In this document: positions 7,785 through 13,922 of the stretch, piece by piece
Layout of the letters: each line of letters begins with the position of its first letter
How positions within the stretch are numbered: the first letter of the stretch is position 1
Assembly: GCA_022650455.1 (NCBI GenBank)
Contig: JALCPO010000020.1
Coordinates: forward strand, 1 to 35,769
DNA length: 35,769 bases
Origin: Oscillospiraceae bacterium
Lineage (GTDB): Bacteria; Bacillota; Clostridia; Oscillospirales; Acutalibacteraceae
Reading direction: 5' to 3'
Program-made: the position numbers and the translations under genes
Notes under the pieces: generated by a model
The model's input: the letters and a program-made list of their open reading frames with translations, nothing else
What the model was told of the DNA's origin: nothing
Database searches by the model: none

Positions 7785-7837
7785 CGACGACACATGCAGG
7801 CAGGCATCATGAGCCGGCGGCTCCCCGGCATCAGCAT
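7766..7837 (-). CDS. Met/Cys-rich leader peptide upstream of metNIQ
   Basis: A 23-codon ORF starting at ATG 7835-7837, ten bases after GGAGG. The peptide contains MLMPGSRRLMMPACMCRRC and ends LLRR: five Met and three Cys in 23 residues, concentrated in MMPACMCRRC. The same frame extends upstream to an ATG at 7868-7870 that overlaps the nifX-like stop as ATGA (34 codons in all), so ribosomes could also enter by translational coupling. It lies directly before an intrinsic terminator and the metN gene. The layout is that of an attenuation leader peptide sensing charged Met-tRNA or Cys-tRNA. It is not a recognised family. Confidence 0.6.
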   Translation of the reverse strand: MLMPGSRRLMMPACMCRRCLLRR

Positions 7838-7866
7838 TCGGTCGATCCCTCCGTATACGCGGCCCT

Positions 7867-8223
7867 TCATGTTTTTCCTTCCCTTCCCAGTAAATTGAGC
7901 TGAGCCAGCCGGTTCAGCACGGCGTCCACCCGGTACGGCGCCTGGAACACCCGCAGGCCCTTCACCAGAAGATACTCCGCGGCCGCGGGGCCGATCCGGC
8001 TGACCAGAACCGCCTCGCAGTCGCCCAGCATCAGCCGGACCTTATCGAACTCCGCGGTATCGTGCCCGAGCGTCCGCCGGATGTCGCGCCGCTCGACGAA
8101 CTTCCACCCTTCCGGGCGGACATCGTAAATATAAAACTCCTGCGCCTGACCGAAGTGCAGGTTGACCGTCACGCCGTCGCTGCTCGCCGCCGCGACCCTG
8201 CCGGGGACGACGCTCCGCTTCAT
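7867..8223 (-). CDS. NifX/NifB-C-terminal-domain protein (dinitrogenase iron-molybdenum cofactor domain), second copy
   Basis: A 118-residue single-domain protein with the cofactor-binding pattern VAAASSDGVTVNLHFGQAQEFYIYDV, then VLVSRIGPAAAEYLLVKGLRVFQ. This is PF02579, seen in NifX, NafY and the C-terminus of NifB. Such proteins bind NifB-co or related FeS precursors and carry them to the D/K or E/N scaffold. The ATG (8221-8223) overlaps the stop of the K-subunit gene as ATGA, so it is made together with K. Since the NifB here has no NifX domain, this protein and the one at 11008 may act as separate cofactor carriers. The exact role is inferred. Confidence 0.82.
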   Translation of the reverse strand: MKRSVVPGRVAAASSDGVTVNLHFGQAQEFYIYDVRPEGWKFVERRDIRRTLGHDTAEFDKVRLMLGDCEAVLVSRIGPAAAEYLLVKGLRVFQAPYRVDAVLNRLAQLNLLGREGKT

Positions 8224-9539
8224 CAGCGGTAGGTGCCGAGGACCCGGTCGTAAAGATCCTCAATGACGCGCAGGCCGCCGTTGTACCCGGCGTACCCGCA
8301 GTTGAGCACCAGACGGTACTCCACCGGGACGCTCAGGATGAGCAGGTCCGCGTTCAGGTCTTTCGCCAGGTCGCGGTCCCAGCCGCTGCCGAGGATCAGC
8401 GCCCTCGTTTTGTTTTCGTCTTCCCGTATTTTCTGCTGGATCACGCCGCCGTCCGTTTCGAACTCCACCGGGGCCGACCGGCGGTCGGAAAGGTGCGCGA
8501 ATTCCCCGCGAACCTCGTCCCGGAACTCCTCGGGGGTGTTGTCGACCACAAACTGCCGCGCGGGCAGGATGCCCAGCTCGTTGACGAGGTACTTCGCAAA
8601 CCCGACCGCGTAGGACGCGTCCAGGATGGTATAGAACCTGCGGGGCAGGCCGTACCGGAACTCCAGCAGGAAATCCGCCATGCGCTCAAGGAAGGAATAG
8701 AATTTGCGCTCCTCGCGGCCGATAAAATCCTCCGCGCGCTTTTTGTCCAGCTTGCCGAATTCCGCCACCTGCCGCAGAAACCGGCTCGTTTCCAGCCCGC
8801 CGACCGGAAGGTAGGGAAAATGGAGGTAAGGCGTGCCGTATTTCTTTTTCAGGTGCTCCGCAATGCCGAGCCCGACCCACGAGCTGGCGACGATGTTGAA
8901 TTCCGCGTTCGGAATGTTCTTCCATTCCGGCAGCCCGCCGGATTCCTGGCCGAACAGGATGTTGGCCTTCAGGCCGATTCCATCCAGCACCCGCTTGAGC
9001 TCCGCCAGGTTCCCGTTCCAGTACGGGTCCTGGTACGGGACCGTCGCAAAAACGTTGACCAGGCCCTTCTGCACGCCGCCTTCCGCGCGGTGCGCGTCGA
9101 CGTACTGGTCGATCACGGCGTTGACCACGGTTTCGTGGCTGCGGTAGTTGTTGGTTTTGAATCCGCCCGTTTCCGCGCAGACCACCGGCTTCCCGGCGCT
9201 CCGGAACTCCTGCGCCACGCTGTCGATGTCGTCCCCAACGATGGATGCGGTGCAGCCGGTGAGGATGACGTACAGGTCGGCGTCGATGACCTGCAGCGCG
9301 CCTTTGACCACGCTGCGGAGCTTGTCGACCCCGCCGAACACGACATCGCGCTCGTTGGAGTTGGTGCAGGGAATCGTGCTGCCGCCGGCGTAGGCCTCCC
9401 CCTGCCCGATGAGGCTGGTGATCTTGTTGCAGCACCCGGGGCCGGAATGGAGGACCGGAACCGCCCGCCGAATGGCGACCACGGTCTGTTCCGCGCCGAG
9501 CGCGCAGGAATACCGCGGCTGTTCAATAACTTTCGACAA
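8223..9539 (-). CDS. Nitrogenase-like component 1 K (beta) subunit, Mar/NifK-like
   Basis: A 438-residue NifK-family protein. The three P-cluster cysteines can be placed: Cys12 in YSCALGAEQ (NifK Cys70), Cys36/37 in HSGPGCCNK (NifK Cys95) and Cys96 in LTGCTASIVGDD (NifK Cys153). It lacks the roughly 50-residue N-terminal arm of NifK. A GTG at 9546-9548 lies inside the ribosome site, so the TTG at 9537-9539, seven bases after GGAGG, is the better start. It overlaps the D gene by 17 nt, which implies coupled synthesis of a D2K2 core. NifN, BchB and CfbD relatives are less likely because the P-cluster set is complete and nifB is adjacent. Confidence 0.85.
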   Translation of the reverse strand: MSKVIEQPRYSCALGAEQTVVAIRRAVPVLHSGPGCCNKITSLIGQGEAYAGGSTIPCTNSNERDVVFGGVDKLRSVVKGALQVIDADLYVILTGCTASIVGDDIDSVAQEFRSAGKPVVCAETGGFKTNNYRSHETVVNAVIDQYVDAHRAEGGVQKGLVNVFATVPYQDPYWNGNLAELKRVLDGIGLKANILFGQESGGLPEWKNIPNAEFNIVASSWVGLGIAEHLKKKYGTPYLHFPYLPVGGLETSRFLRQVAEFGKLDKKRAEDFIGREERKFYSFLERMADFLLEFRYGLPRRFYTILDASYAVGFAKYLVNELGILPARQFVVDNTPEEFRDEVRGEFAHLSDRRSAPVEFETDGGVIQQKIREDENKTRALILGSGWDRDLAKDLNADLLILSVPVEYRLVLNCGYAGYNGGLRVIEDLYDRVLGTYR

Positions 9540-11004
9540 CCATGTCACCTCCCAAAAATGCGTAGGGGTCCTGCTCCAGCCACCACTTCGTGTAGGGCAT
9601 GGTGCTGTGCTTCGCCAGGTTCGTCACGAACTCCGTGTTGTCGAGCGTCTCGGCGATCCGCTCCGCGTAACGGAGGATGCCGTCGTAGCCGAAGCTGAGC
9701 TGCTCGTCGCCGATGAGCAGGGTCGGGATGCCGAGCTTCGCGCCCCAGACCGTCATGCCGCCGTGCCGCGCGATGAAAATATCCGGCTTCGTGCGTTTGA
9801 GCAGATTGACCAGCTCGAACGCCTGCTTGTTGCAGACGTTGAAATTCTGGATGTCGCCGTAATCCTTCACGTCGCGGGCCAGCATGTCGGAGCGCTCGCA
9901 GCCGTTGTCGTAAACCGGGTCGTGGTGGAAGATGGCGGCGCCCTTCACGTCGAACCCGAGCTCCCGCAGCACGGCGATCAGCGCGTGGCCGTGGGCCGCG
10001 CCGGCCGTGACAAACGCCGTCTTGCCCTGGAACTGCTCGCGGACCTTCTCCAGCTCCGGGAGCACGCGCGCATGGCCTTCCGCGATGATCTTTTCCACCT
10101 CGTCCCGGCGGTCCAGCACGCGGCCGAGCTCGCGCAGCCATTCGTCCGTCCCTTCCACGCCGTAGCCGGGCGACGTTTTGATCTCCGGGACGCCGTACAC
10201 CTGCTCCAGCGCCGCCCCCAGGTACGTCCCGAGGGTCTGGCATACCTGGATGGAAGCGGCCGCCTCGGAGATATGCTCCAGCTCGCGGATGGTGGAAAAC
10301 GCCACGATATACCGCGGCTCGTAGCCGAGCCGGTGGAGAAGGCCGTCGAAAATATGGCTCCCCCAGAAATTGATGATGTTCACCTGATTGGTCTTTTTCC
10401 GCGGCGGCTTGACGATGCCGCGGACGATCGCGTGGTAGGCGGAGTCGAACCCCGTCGTCCAGATCTTCGATTTGAACCCCTCGCAGAAGCAGGCGACCAC
10501 CGGGATGCCCAGCTTTTCGGTCATCTCCCTGGTCACGCTCTCCACATCGTCGCCGGTGATGCCGGAGGCGCAGGAAGTCGTGACGAAAATGGCGTGGGGG
10601 TGAACCCGCTCGAAAACGGTCTGGATCGCGTCCTGAAGCGTCTTGGTCCCGCCGAAGATGGTGTCGCTCTCGTCGATGTTCGTACTGAAGTAGCGCCCGC
10701 TGGACCGGGGAAGGTCCCGTTCCACCTGGCCCTCGCGGTAGACGAAGTTGAACCCTTCCGCATCCCCCATGCAGCCGATGGGCGCGTGGTTGATGACCGC
10801 CGCGTCCGGGATCATGCAGAGCTGGCAGAACGCCTGCCCGGAGCTGCAGCCGGTGCACTGGCTGAACCGGCGCGGAACGTCTTCCAGCGTCCCGCCGTGG
10901 GACTTTTTCACCAGCTTCTCCGCGTCGCCCTGAAAGCCCGTAATGGAGCCGAGGCGCACTTCGCGGATCACCACTTCGGGCGATTTCAAATTGACCGTAC
11001 TCAT
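9523..11004 (-). CDS. Nitrogenase-like component 1 D (alpha) subunit, methylthio-alkane reductase-like
   Basis: A 493-residue NifD-family protein. P-cluster ligands: Cys53 in CTGCSSG (NifD Cys62), Cys78 in NHAPIGC (Cys88), Cys145 in TTSCASGITGDD (Cys154). The cofactor cysteine is kept: Cys255 in IQVCQTLGTY aligns with NifD Cys275 with identical spacing to YGVP. The N2-reduction residues are not: after CEGF, the positions of Gln191 and His195 are Trp182 and Phe186, and the HGYDG-type site of His442 reads FGYDG. So it probably carries a P-cluster and an FeS catalytic cofactor but is not a dinitrogenase. With metY and sulfur importers downstream, MarD (C-S bond reduction) is the best match. The ATG at 11002-11004 follows AAGGGG. 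The alignment was made by eye. Confidence 0.85.
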   Translation of the reverse strand: MSTVNLKSPEVVIREVRLGSITGFQGDAEKLVKKSHGGTLEDVPRRFSQCTGCSSGQAFCQLCMIPDAAVINHAPIGCMGDAEGFNFVYREGQVERDLPRSSGRYFSTNIDESDTIFGGTKTLQDAIQTVFERVHPHAIFVTTSCASGITGDDVESVTREMTEKLGIPVVACFCEGFKSKIWTTGFDSAYHAIVRGIVKPPRKKTNQVNIINFWGSHIFDGLLHRLGYEPRYIVAFSTIRELEHISEAAASIQVCQTLGTYLGAALEQVYGVPEIKTSPGYGVEGTDEWLRELGRVLDRRDEVEKIIAEGHARVLPELEKVREQFQGKTAFVTAGAAHGHALIAVLRELGFDVKGAAIFHHDPVYDNGCERSDMLARDVKDYGDIQNFNVCNKQAFELVNLLKRTKPDIFIARHGGMTVWGAKLGIPTLLIGDEQLSFGYDGILRYAERIAETLDNTEFVTNLAKHSTMPYTKWWLEQDPYAFLGGDMVVESY

Positions 11005-11007
11005 TCT

Positions 11008-11427
11008 CTATATCCCCTTTCTTCCGGTTTGCTCCGTTCCGGCCGCCGGACCCGATCCCCGGCCGGAGGAAAACGGATGGGTCTCCAAGTATTTCCGGAA
11101 GCTGCGAAACGTCGCGTCGATGGGCTGCGGCTCTTCCGTGGGCGTCTCGAAGCAGCGGACGCCCCGTTCGCGGAAAACGCTGTACGGATAAATGCCGATG
11201 CGGTAGGTAAAAAGGTACGGACAGTCGGACAGAAGCTTCGCCACTTCCCGCACATGCTCTTCCTGGTGGGAGAAGTTGTGGCAGGTCTGTTCCGCCTTCC
11301 GGTGCCCGAGGACCCGCCATTCCCCGGAATCGCCGTCGATCTCCGCAATCAGGAAATCGGAGCAGCGTCCGAAATGCAGGTCAATTGTTTTTCCGTCGCT
11401 GCTGGTGACGGCAACCCGGATCTTCAC
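11008..11427 (-). CDS. NifX/NifB-C-terminal-domain protein (dinitrogenase iron-molybdenum cofactor domain), first copy
   Basis: A 139-residue protein with a GTG start (11425-11427) after AGGGAGG. It opens MKIRVAVTSSDGKTIDLHFG with RCSDFLIAEID following, the pattern of PF02579 cofactor-binding proteins. It differs from the second copy in having CHNFSHQEEHV and SDCPYLFTYRIG and a polar, Gly-rich tail. It sits between nifH-like (19-nt gap) and the D gene (3-nt gap). Family members bind NifB-co or related clusters. Having one copy on each side of the D/K pair suggests cofactor handling dedicated to this enzyme, which is an inference. Confidence 0.82.
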   Translation of the reverse strand: MKIRVAVTSSDGKTIDLHFGRCSDFLIAEIDGDSGEWRVLGHRKAEQTCHNFSHQEEHVREVAKLLSDCPYLFTYRIGIYPYSVFRERGVRCFETPTEEPQPIDATFRSFRKYLETHPFSSGRGSGPAAGTEQTGRKGI

Positions 11428-11446
11428 GCTCCCGCCTCCCTTTCCG

Positions 11447-12313
11447 TCAGCACGCGCCGGCGATGGACCGGGACTCCGCCGCGAGGATCTGCTTGCTCCA
11501 CTTGGAAGCCCACTGCCGCAGGTCCGTCGTGCTCAGCGGGGACGGCGTATGGGAAACTTCGTGGGCCGCGATCTTCTCCGCAAGGCGGGTATAGATTTTC
11601 GCCTGCTCCGAGTCCGGCGCGCCCTCGATGGTCGTTTTCCCCTGCAGCTCGCACTGCGTTACCGTGACGGAACGCGGGACGTACTCCACGACCTGCGTTT
11701 TGGTCTGCGCCGCAAAGTCGTCGATGATGTCCTTGGAATACTGGTGGTTGATGGAGTTCGCGATGATGCCGCCCAGCAGCGCCCCGCCGGAATTGGAATA
11801 CTTCTGGATGCCCTTGAACAGGTTGTTCGCCGCGTAAACGGACATGAAGTCCGAAGAGGAAACGGTGAACACGTGCTCCGCGATGCCCTCGCGGATCGGC
11901 ATGGCAAAGCCGCCGCACACAACGTCGCCCAGAACGTCGTAGATGATGAAGTCGAGGTCGAGGTCCTCAAAAACCTTCTGCTGCCGGAAAAGCTGCACCG
12001 CGGTGATGATGCCGCGGCCCGCGCACCCGACGCCCGGGGCGGGGCCGCCCGCCTCCACGCAGTAGATGCCGTTGAAGCCCTCGAAGATTACCTCGTTCGC
12101 CTTGACCGAGCCTTTTTCGCGCAGGGTGTCCAGCACCGTGGGGATATACTCGCCCTTGCGCAGCGTGTTGGTGGAATCGCTCTTCGGGTCGCACCCGAAC
12201 TGCATCACCTTATACCCCATCTTGGAAAGCGCGGCGCTGATGTTGGACGTAGTGGTGGATTTCCCGATGCCGCCCTTTCCGTAAATCGCAATCTGCTTCA
12301 GTTTTTTCGCCAT
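11447..12313 (-). CDS. NifH-type Fe protein (nitrogenase-like reductase component, Mar/NifH-like)
   Basis: A 288-residue P-loop ATPase. Walker A is GKGGIGKST (residues 12-20), the switch I region FGCDPKSDST (39-48), and the [4Fe-4S] ligands are Cys97 in GVGCAGRG and Cys133 in YDVLGDVVCGGFAMP. Arg100, the site ADP-ribosylated in some NifH proteins, is present. The closeness to true NifH fits Mar-type systems, where a NifH homologue passes electrons to D/K in an ATP-dependent way and also serves NifB-dependent cofactor assembly. The ATG at 12311-12313 follows AAGGAGA. It lies 59 nt after the nifB-like gene and is in the same unit. Confidence 0.92.
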   Translation of the reverse strand: MAKKLKQIAIYGKGGIGKSTTTSNISAALSKMGYKVMQFGCDPKSDSTNTLRKGEYIPTVLDTLREKGSVKANEVIFEGFNGIYCVEAGGPAPGVGCAGRGIITAVQLFRQQKVFEDLDLDFIIYDVLGDVVCGGFAMPIREGIAEHVFTVSSSDFMSVYAANNLFKGIQKYSNSGGALLGGIIANSINHQYSKDIIDDFAAQTKTQVVEYVPRSVTVTQCELQGKTTIEGAPDSEQAKIYTRLAEKIAAHEVSHTPSPLSTTDLRQWASKWSKQILAAESRSIAGAC

Positions 12314-12372
12314 GGTATTTCTTCTCCTTATCCATAATAAAAATTTTCAAAGAACCGGCGCGGCCTTCTTCG

Positions 12373-13260
12373 TCAGCCGTGGGAAAAGGTCTCCGCGCAC
12401 GCCTGCCCGTAGAGCTTCGAGGAAAGGTCCCCCTTGCCCGGGATGCCGCAGGCGTCGGCGCGGCAGTGCTGACAGTGCCGGAAAACCGGAATGTATTTTT
12501 CCGCCGCGGCCCTCGCCGTTTCGATCTGCAGGCAGGTGGGCGCGGGGTAATCCGCAAAATCGTGCTGCGGGATCAGCGGGATGATGTTGTAGATGTTGGC
12601 GCCCGCTTCCCGCACCGTTTTGGCGACGGTCTCGATGTGCCGGTCGTTCACGCCCGGGATCAGCACGGTGTTGATCTTGATGATCACGCCCAGGCCGCTC
12701 ATCTTCCGGATTCCCTCGAGCTGGCGGCGGATCAGGATGGAAGCGGCCTCCGTCCCGACATAGCGGATCCCGTCGTAAACGATGTAGGAAATGATCTTCG
12801 CCTGGATCTCGGGGTCGACGGCGTTCACCGTAACCGTGAGCGTCCGGACGCCCACGTCGTATAATTTCTGCGCGTAGTCCGGAAGCATCAGGCCGTTCGT
12901 CGAAAGGCACAGCGTCAGGTTCGGGTAAGCCTCGTGCACCAGGCGGAACGTGCGCAGCGCCGAGTCCGTCGCGAGCGTGTCGCCCGGGCCCGCGATGCCC
13001 GCCACCGTGATCTGCGGGCAGAGCTCCAGTGCCTGCCGCACCTTTTCCACCGCCTCTTCGGGCCGAAGGATCTGCGCCGTCACGCCCGGCCGCTGTTCCG
13101 TTTTGTTCAGGGAGCGGCTGCAGAACCGGCACTGGATGTTGCACGCCGGGCTCACCGGCAGGTGCAGCCTGCCGAAGGCCGTGTTGGCTTCCCGGCTCAG
13201 GCAGGGATGCGTCTTCGCGATGCGCAGAAGCTCCTCGTTTTCTAAAAATTTTCCCTCCAT
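12373..13260 (-). CDS. NifB-type radical SAM cofactor maturase (no NifX domain), MarB-like
   Basis: A 295-residue radical SAM protein. The SAM-cluster motif CX3CX2C is Cys40-Cys44-Cys47 in PACNIQCRFC, followed by RPGVT. The NifB-specific motifs are present: THPCLSREANTAFGRLHLPV (Cys20) before the SAM motif, and FRHCQHCRADACGIPG near the C-terminus (Cys263, Cys266), which hold the K-cluster sites. NifB fuses two [4Fe-4S] units into the 8Fe carbide NifB-co. The protein ends without the NifX-like domain seen in many NifB proteins. I chose the ATG at 13258-13260, after AGGGTGG; an upstream TTG in frame is weaker. A terminator (13296-13335) lies just upstream. Confidence 0.92.
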   Translation of the reverse strand: MEGKFLENEELLRIAKTHPCLSREANTAFGRLHLPVSPACNIQCRFCSRSLNKTEQRPGVTAQILRPEEAVEKVRQALELCPQITVAGIAGPGDTLATDSALRTFRLVHEAYPNLTLCLSTNGLMLPDYAQKLYDVGVRTLTVTVNAVDPEIQAKIISYIVYDGIRYVGTEAASILIRRQLEGIRKMSGLGVIIKINTVLIPGVNDRHIETVAKTVREAGANIYNIIPLIPQHDFADYPAPTCLQIETARAAAEKYIPVFRHCQHCRADACGIPGKGDLSSKLYGQACAETFSHG

Positions 13261-13295
13261 GTGATTCCACCCTTTCAAAAAAGCCGCGCGGAAAT

Positions 13296-13335
13296 AAAAA
13301 ACGGCCGGGCAGGGCCTTCTCAGCCCGACCCGGCC
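13296..13335 (-). terminator. Intrinsic terminator between yezD-like and nifB-like genes (T3)
   Basis: On the minus strand GGCCGGG (13335-13329) pairs with CCCGGCC (13309-13303), with an inner GGGC/GCCC helix, followed by TTTTTT (13301-13296). It precedes the nifB start by 36 nt, so full termination would silence the nitrogenase-like genes. Its 5' arm is part of the 24-nt repeat that is also found at T1. Confidence 0.75.
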
Positions 13336-13352
13336 TCCGGTTTTCCGGTCAG
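13329..13352 (-). repeat. 24-nt conserved RNA element, copy 2
   Basis: This 24-nt sequence is identical to 13841-13864. On the minus strand it begins CTGACCGGAAAACCGG and ends AGGCCGGG. It has three CCGG units; the middle one can pair with the first (AAAA loop) or with the third, which belongs to the terminator 5' arm. That makes it a possible two-state switch. Confidence 0.7.
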
Positions 13353-13385
13353 CCAGTCTCAGTTTTTACGGTGTTTGCGTGTTTG

Positions 13386-13538
13386 TCAGGTAAACCGAAC
13401 TTTTTCGTTTTTCTCAATCTGAACGATTTTTCCGTCCTGAATCACCACTACAATGGAGCCATACCGAACCTCTTTTATGTACTTCGCCAGTTTTTCATAA
13501 ATTTCCATATCATCCCGGCACATCCCTTTTTCCGCCAT
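13386..13538 (-). CDS. YezD/DUF2292 family small protein
   Basis: A 50-residue protein, MAEKGMCRDDMEIYEKLAKY followed by IKEVRYGSIVVVIQDGKIVQ and IEKNEKVRFT. The core YGSIVVVIQDGKIVQIEKNEK matches the YezD-like DUF2292 family, which in many Firmicutes lies near sulfur-assimilation genes (from memory). The ATG at 13536-13538 has GGTGA six bases upstream. It is the first full gene after the promoter and leader, placed between terminators T2 (13582-13619) and T3 (13296-13335). Its biochemical function is unknown. Its position at the head of a sulfur cluster suggests a regulatory or accessory sulfur role. Confidence 0.78.
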   Translation of the reverse strand: MAEKGMCRDDMEIYEKLAKYIKEVRYGSIVVVIQDGKIVQIEKNEKVRFT

Positions 13539-13581
13539 GGCACTCACCGCCTTTACCAGAGGTTTCCGTTTCCAATCGATG

Positions 13582-13619
13582 AAAAAAGAAGCTCACAGGT
13601 CAATTGACCCATGAGCTTC
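13582..13619 (-). terminator. Intrinsic terminator after the first leader peptide (T2)
   Basis: On the minus strand GAAGCTCA (13619-13612) pairs with TGAGCTTC (13595-13588), with the inner palindrome GGTCAATTGACC and a TTTTTT run. It lies 42 nt after the leader stop codon and 44 nt before the yezD-like start. The leader's last codons (GGTTGAATTGA) can pair with TCAATTGACC in the hairpin with one bulged G, a possible but weaker antiterminator. Confidence 0.8.
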
Positions 13620-13660
13620 CGCATGTCTGCGCCCGGCGCAACAGTACAAGAAAGTCATCA

Positions 13661-13774
13661 TCAATTCAACCATGGACATAACAAGAAAAGCGAATCATTC
13701 ATCCGGAACATTCGCATCTGGCACATCATGCACATGGTATCCCCTTTTACTTTCAAGGCCGCCCTGTTTTTCAT
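13661..13774 (-). CDS. Met/Cys-rich leader peptide upstream of yezD/nifB-like genes
   Basis: A 37-codon ORF from ATG 13772-13774, eight bases after GGGAGTG. An internal in-frame ATG (13733-13735) has AAGGGG five bases upstream and would give a 24-residue peptide starting MCMMCQMRMFRM. In that 24-residue form there are six Met and three Cys, nearly all at the start, followed by NDSLFLLCPWLN. It lies between the promoter and terminator T2, the position of an attenuation leader that senses Met-tRNA or Cys-tRNA charging. It shares the dense Met/Cys pattern with the mini-ORF before metN but is otherwise different in sequence. Confidence 0.6.
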   Translation of the reverse strand: MKNRAALKVKGDTMCMMCQMRMFRMNDSLFLLCPWLN

Positions 13775-13804
13775 TCTGTACCACTCCCGTCCTGCTGGTT
13801 GTAG

Positions 13805-13846
13805 AAAAAACGCCGGGCAAATGTACCGCAGTACCTAATGCCCGGC
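13805..13846 (-). terminator. Promoter-proximal intrinsic terminator (T1)
   Basis: On the minus strand GCCGGGCA (13846-13839) pairs with TGCCCGGC (13819-13812), with an inner GTAC/GTAC helix, followed by TTTTTT (13810-13805). It lies roughly 70-110 nt after the expected transcription start and before the Met/Cys leader ORF. Read-through here must therefore be possible or regulated. Confidence 0.75.
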
Positions 13847-13864
13847 CTCCGGTTTTCCGGTCAG
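13841..13864 (-). repeat. 24-nt conserved RNA element, copy 1
   Basis: An exact copy of 13329-13352, 512 nt upstream in the transcript. It joins a CCGG-AAAA-CCGG mini-hairpin to the 5' arm of terminator T1. Perfect identity across 24 nt while the surrounding terminator sequences differ suggests it is kept for function rather than copied recently as a whole. Confidence 0.7.
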
Positions 13865-13870
13865 TCGCAA

Positions 13871-13906
13871 ACATCAAAACATATTATTTATATATGCATT
13901 TGATGT
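13871..13906 (-). promoter_or_regulatory. 5' leader stem-loop
   Basis: ACATCAAA (13906-13899) and TTTGATGT (13878-13871) form a perfect 8-bp stem with an AU-rich, 20-nt apical part. It lies just after the predicted transcription start and before the 24-nt element, so the untranslated leader is highly structured from its beginning. Confidence 0.5.
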
Positions 13907-13922
13907 GGTTTAAGTTACGAAT

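Noticed and set aside
8223-11004. True Mo-, V- or Fe-only nitrogenase NifDK/VnfDK/AnfDK
   Set aside because: Gln191/His195/His442 equivalents are replaced, K lacks the N-terminal arm, there is no nifE/N/V or delta subunit in the window, and the neighbours are sulfur genes.
9409-11667. Long plus-strand open frame of 752 codons opposite the D/K genes
   Set aside because: It is a shadow of GC-rich coding sequence: no ribosome site, no recognisable domain, and the minus-strand genes explain the region fully.
8223-13260. Protochlorophyllide reductase (BchLNB) or F430 maturase (CfbCD)
   Set aside because: Both subunits have complete P-cluster cysteine sets, D keeps the cofactor cysteine, and a NifB maturase is present; those enzymes use a simpler cluster and no NifB.
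13539-13922. SAM (S-box) riboswitch or T-box in the leader
   Set aside because: No S-box core and no T-box consensus region were found; the AGGGTGG-like stretch before the nifB-like start is only its ribosome site.
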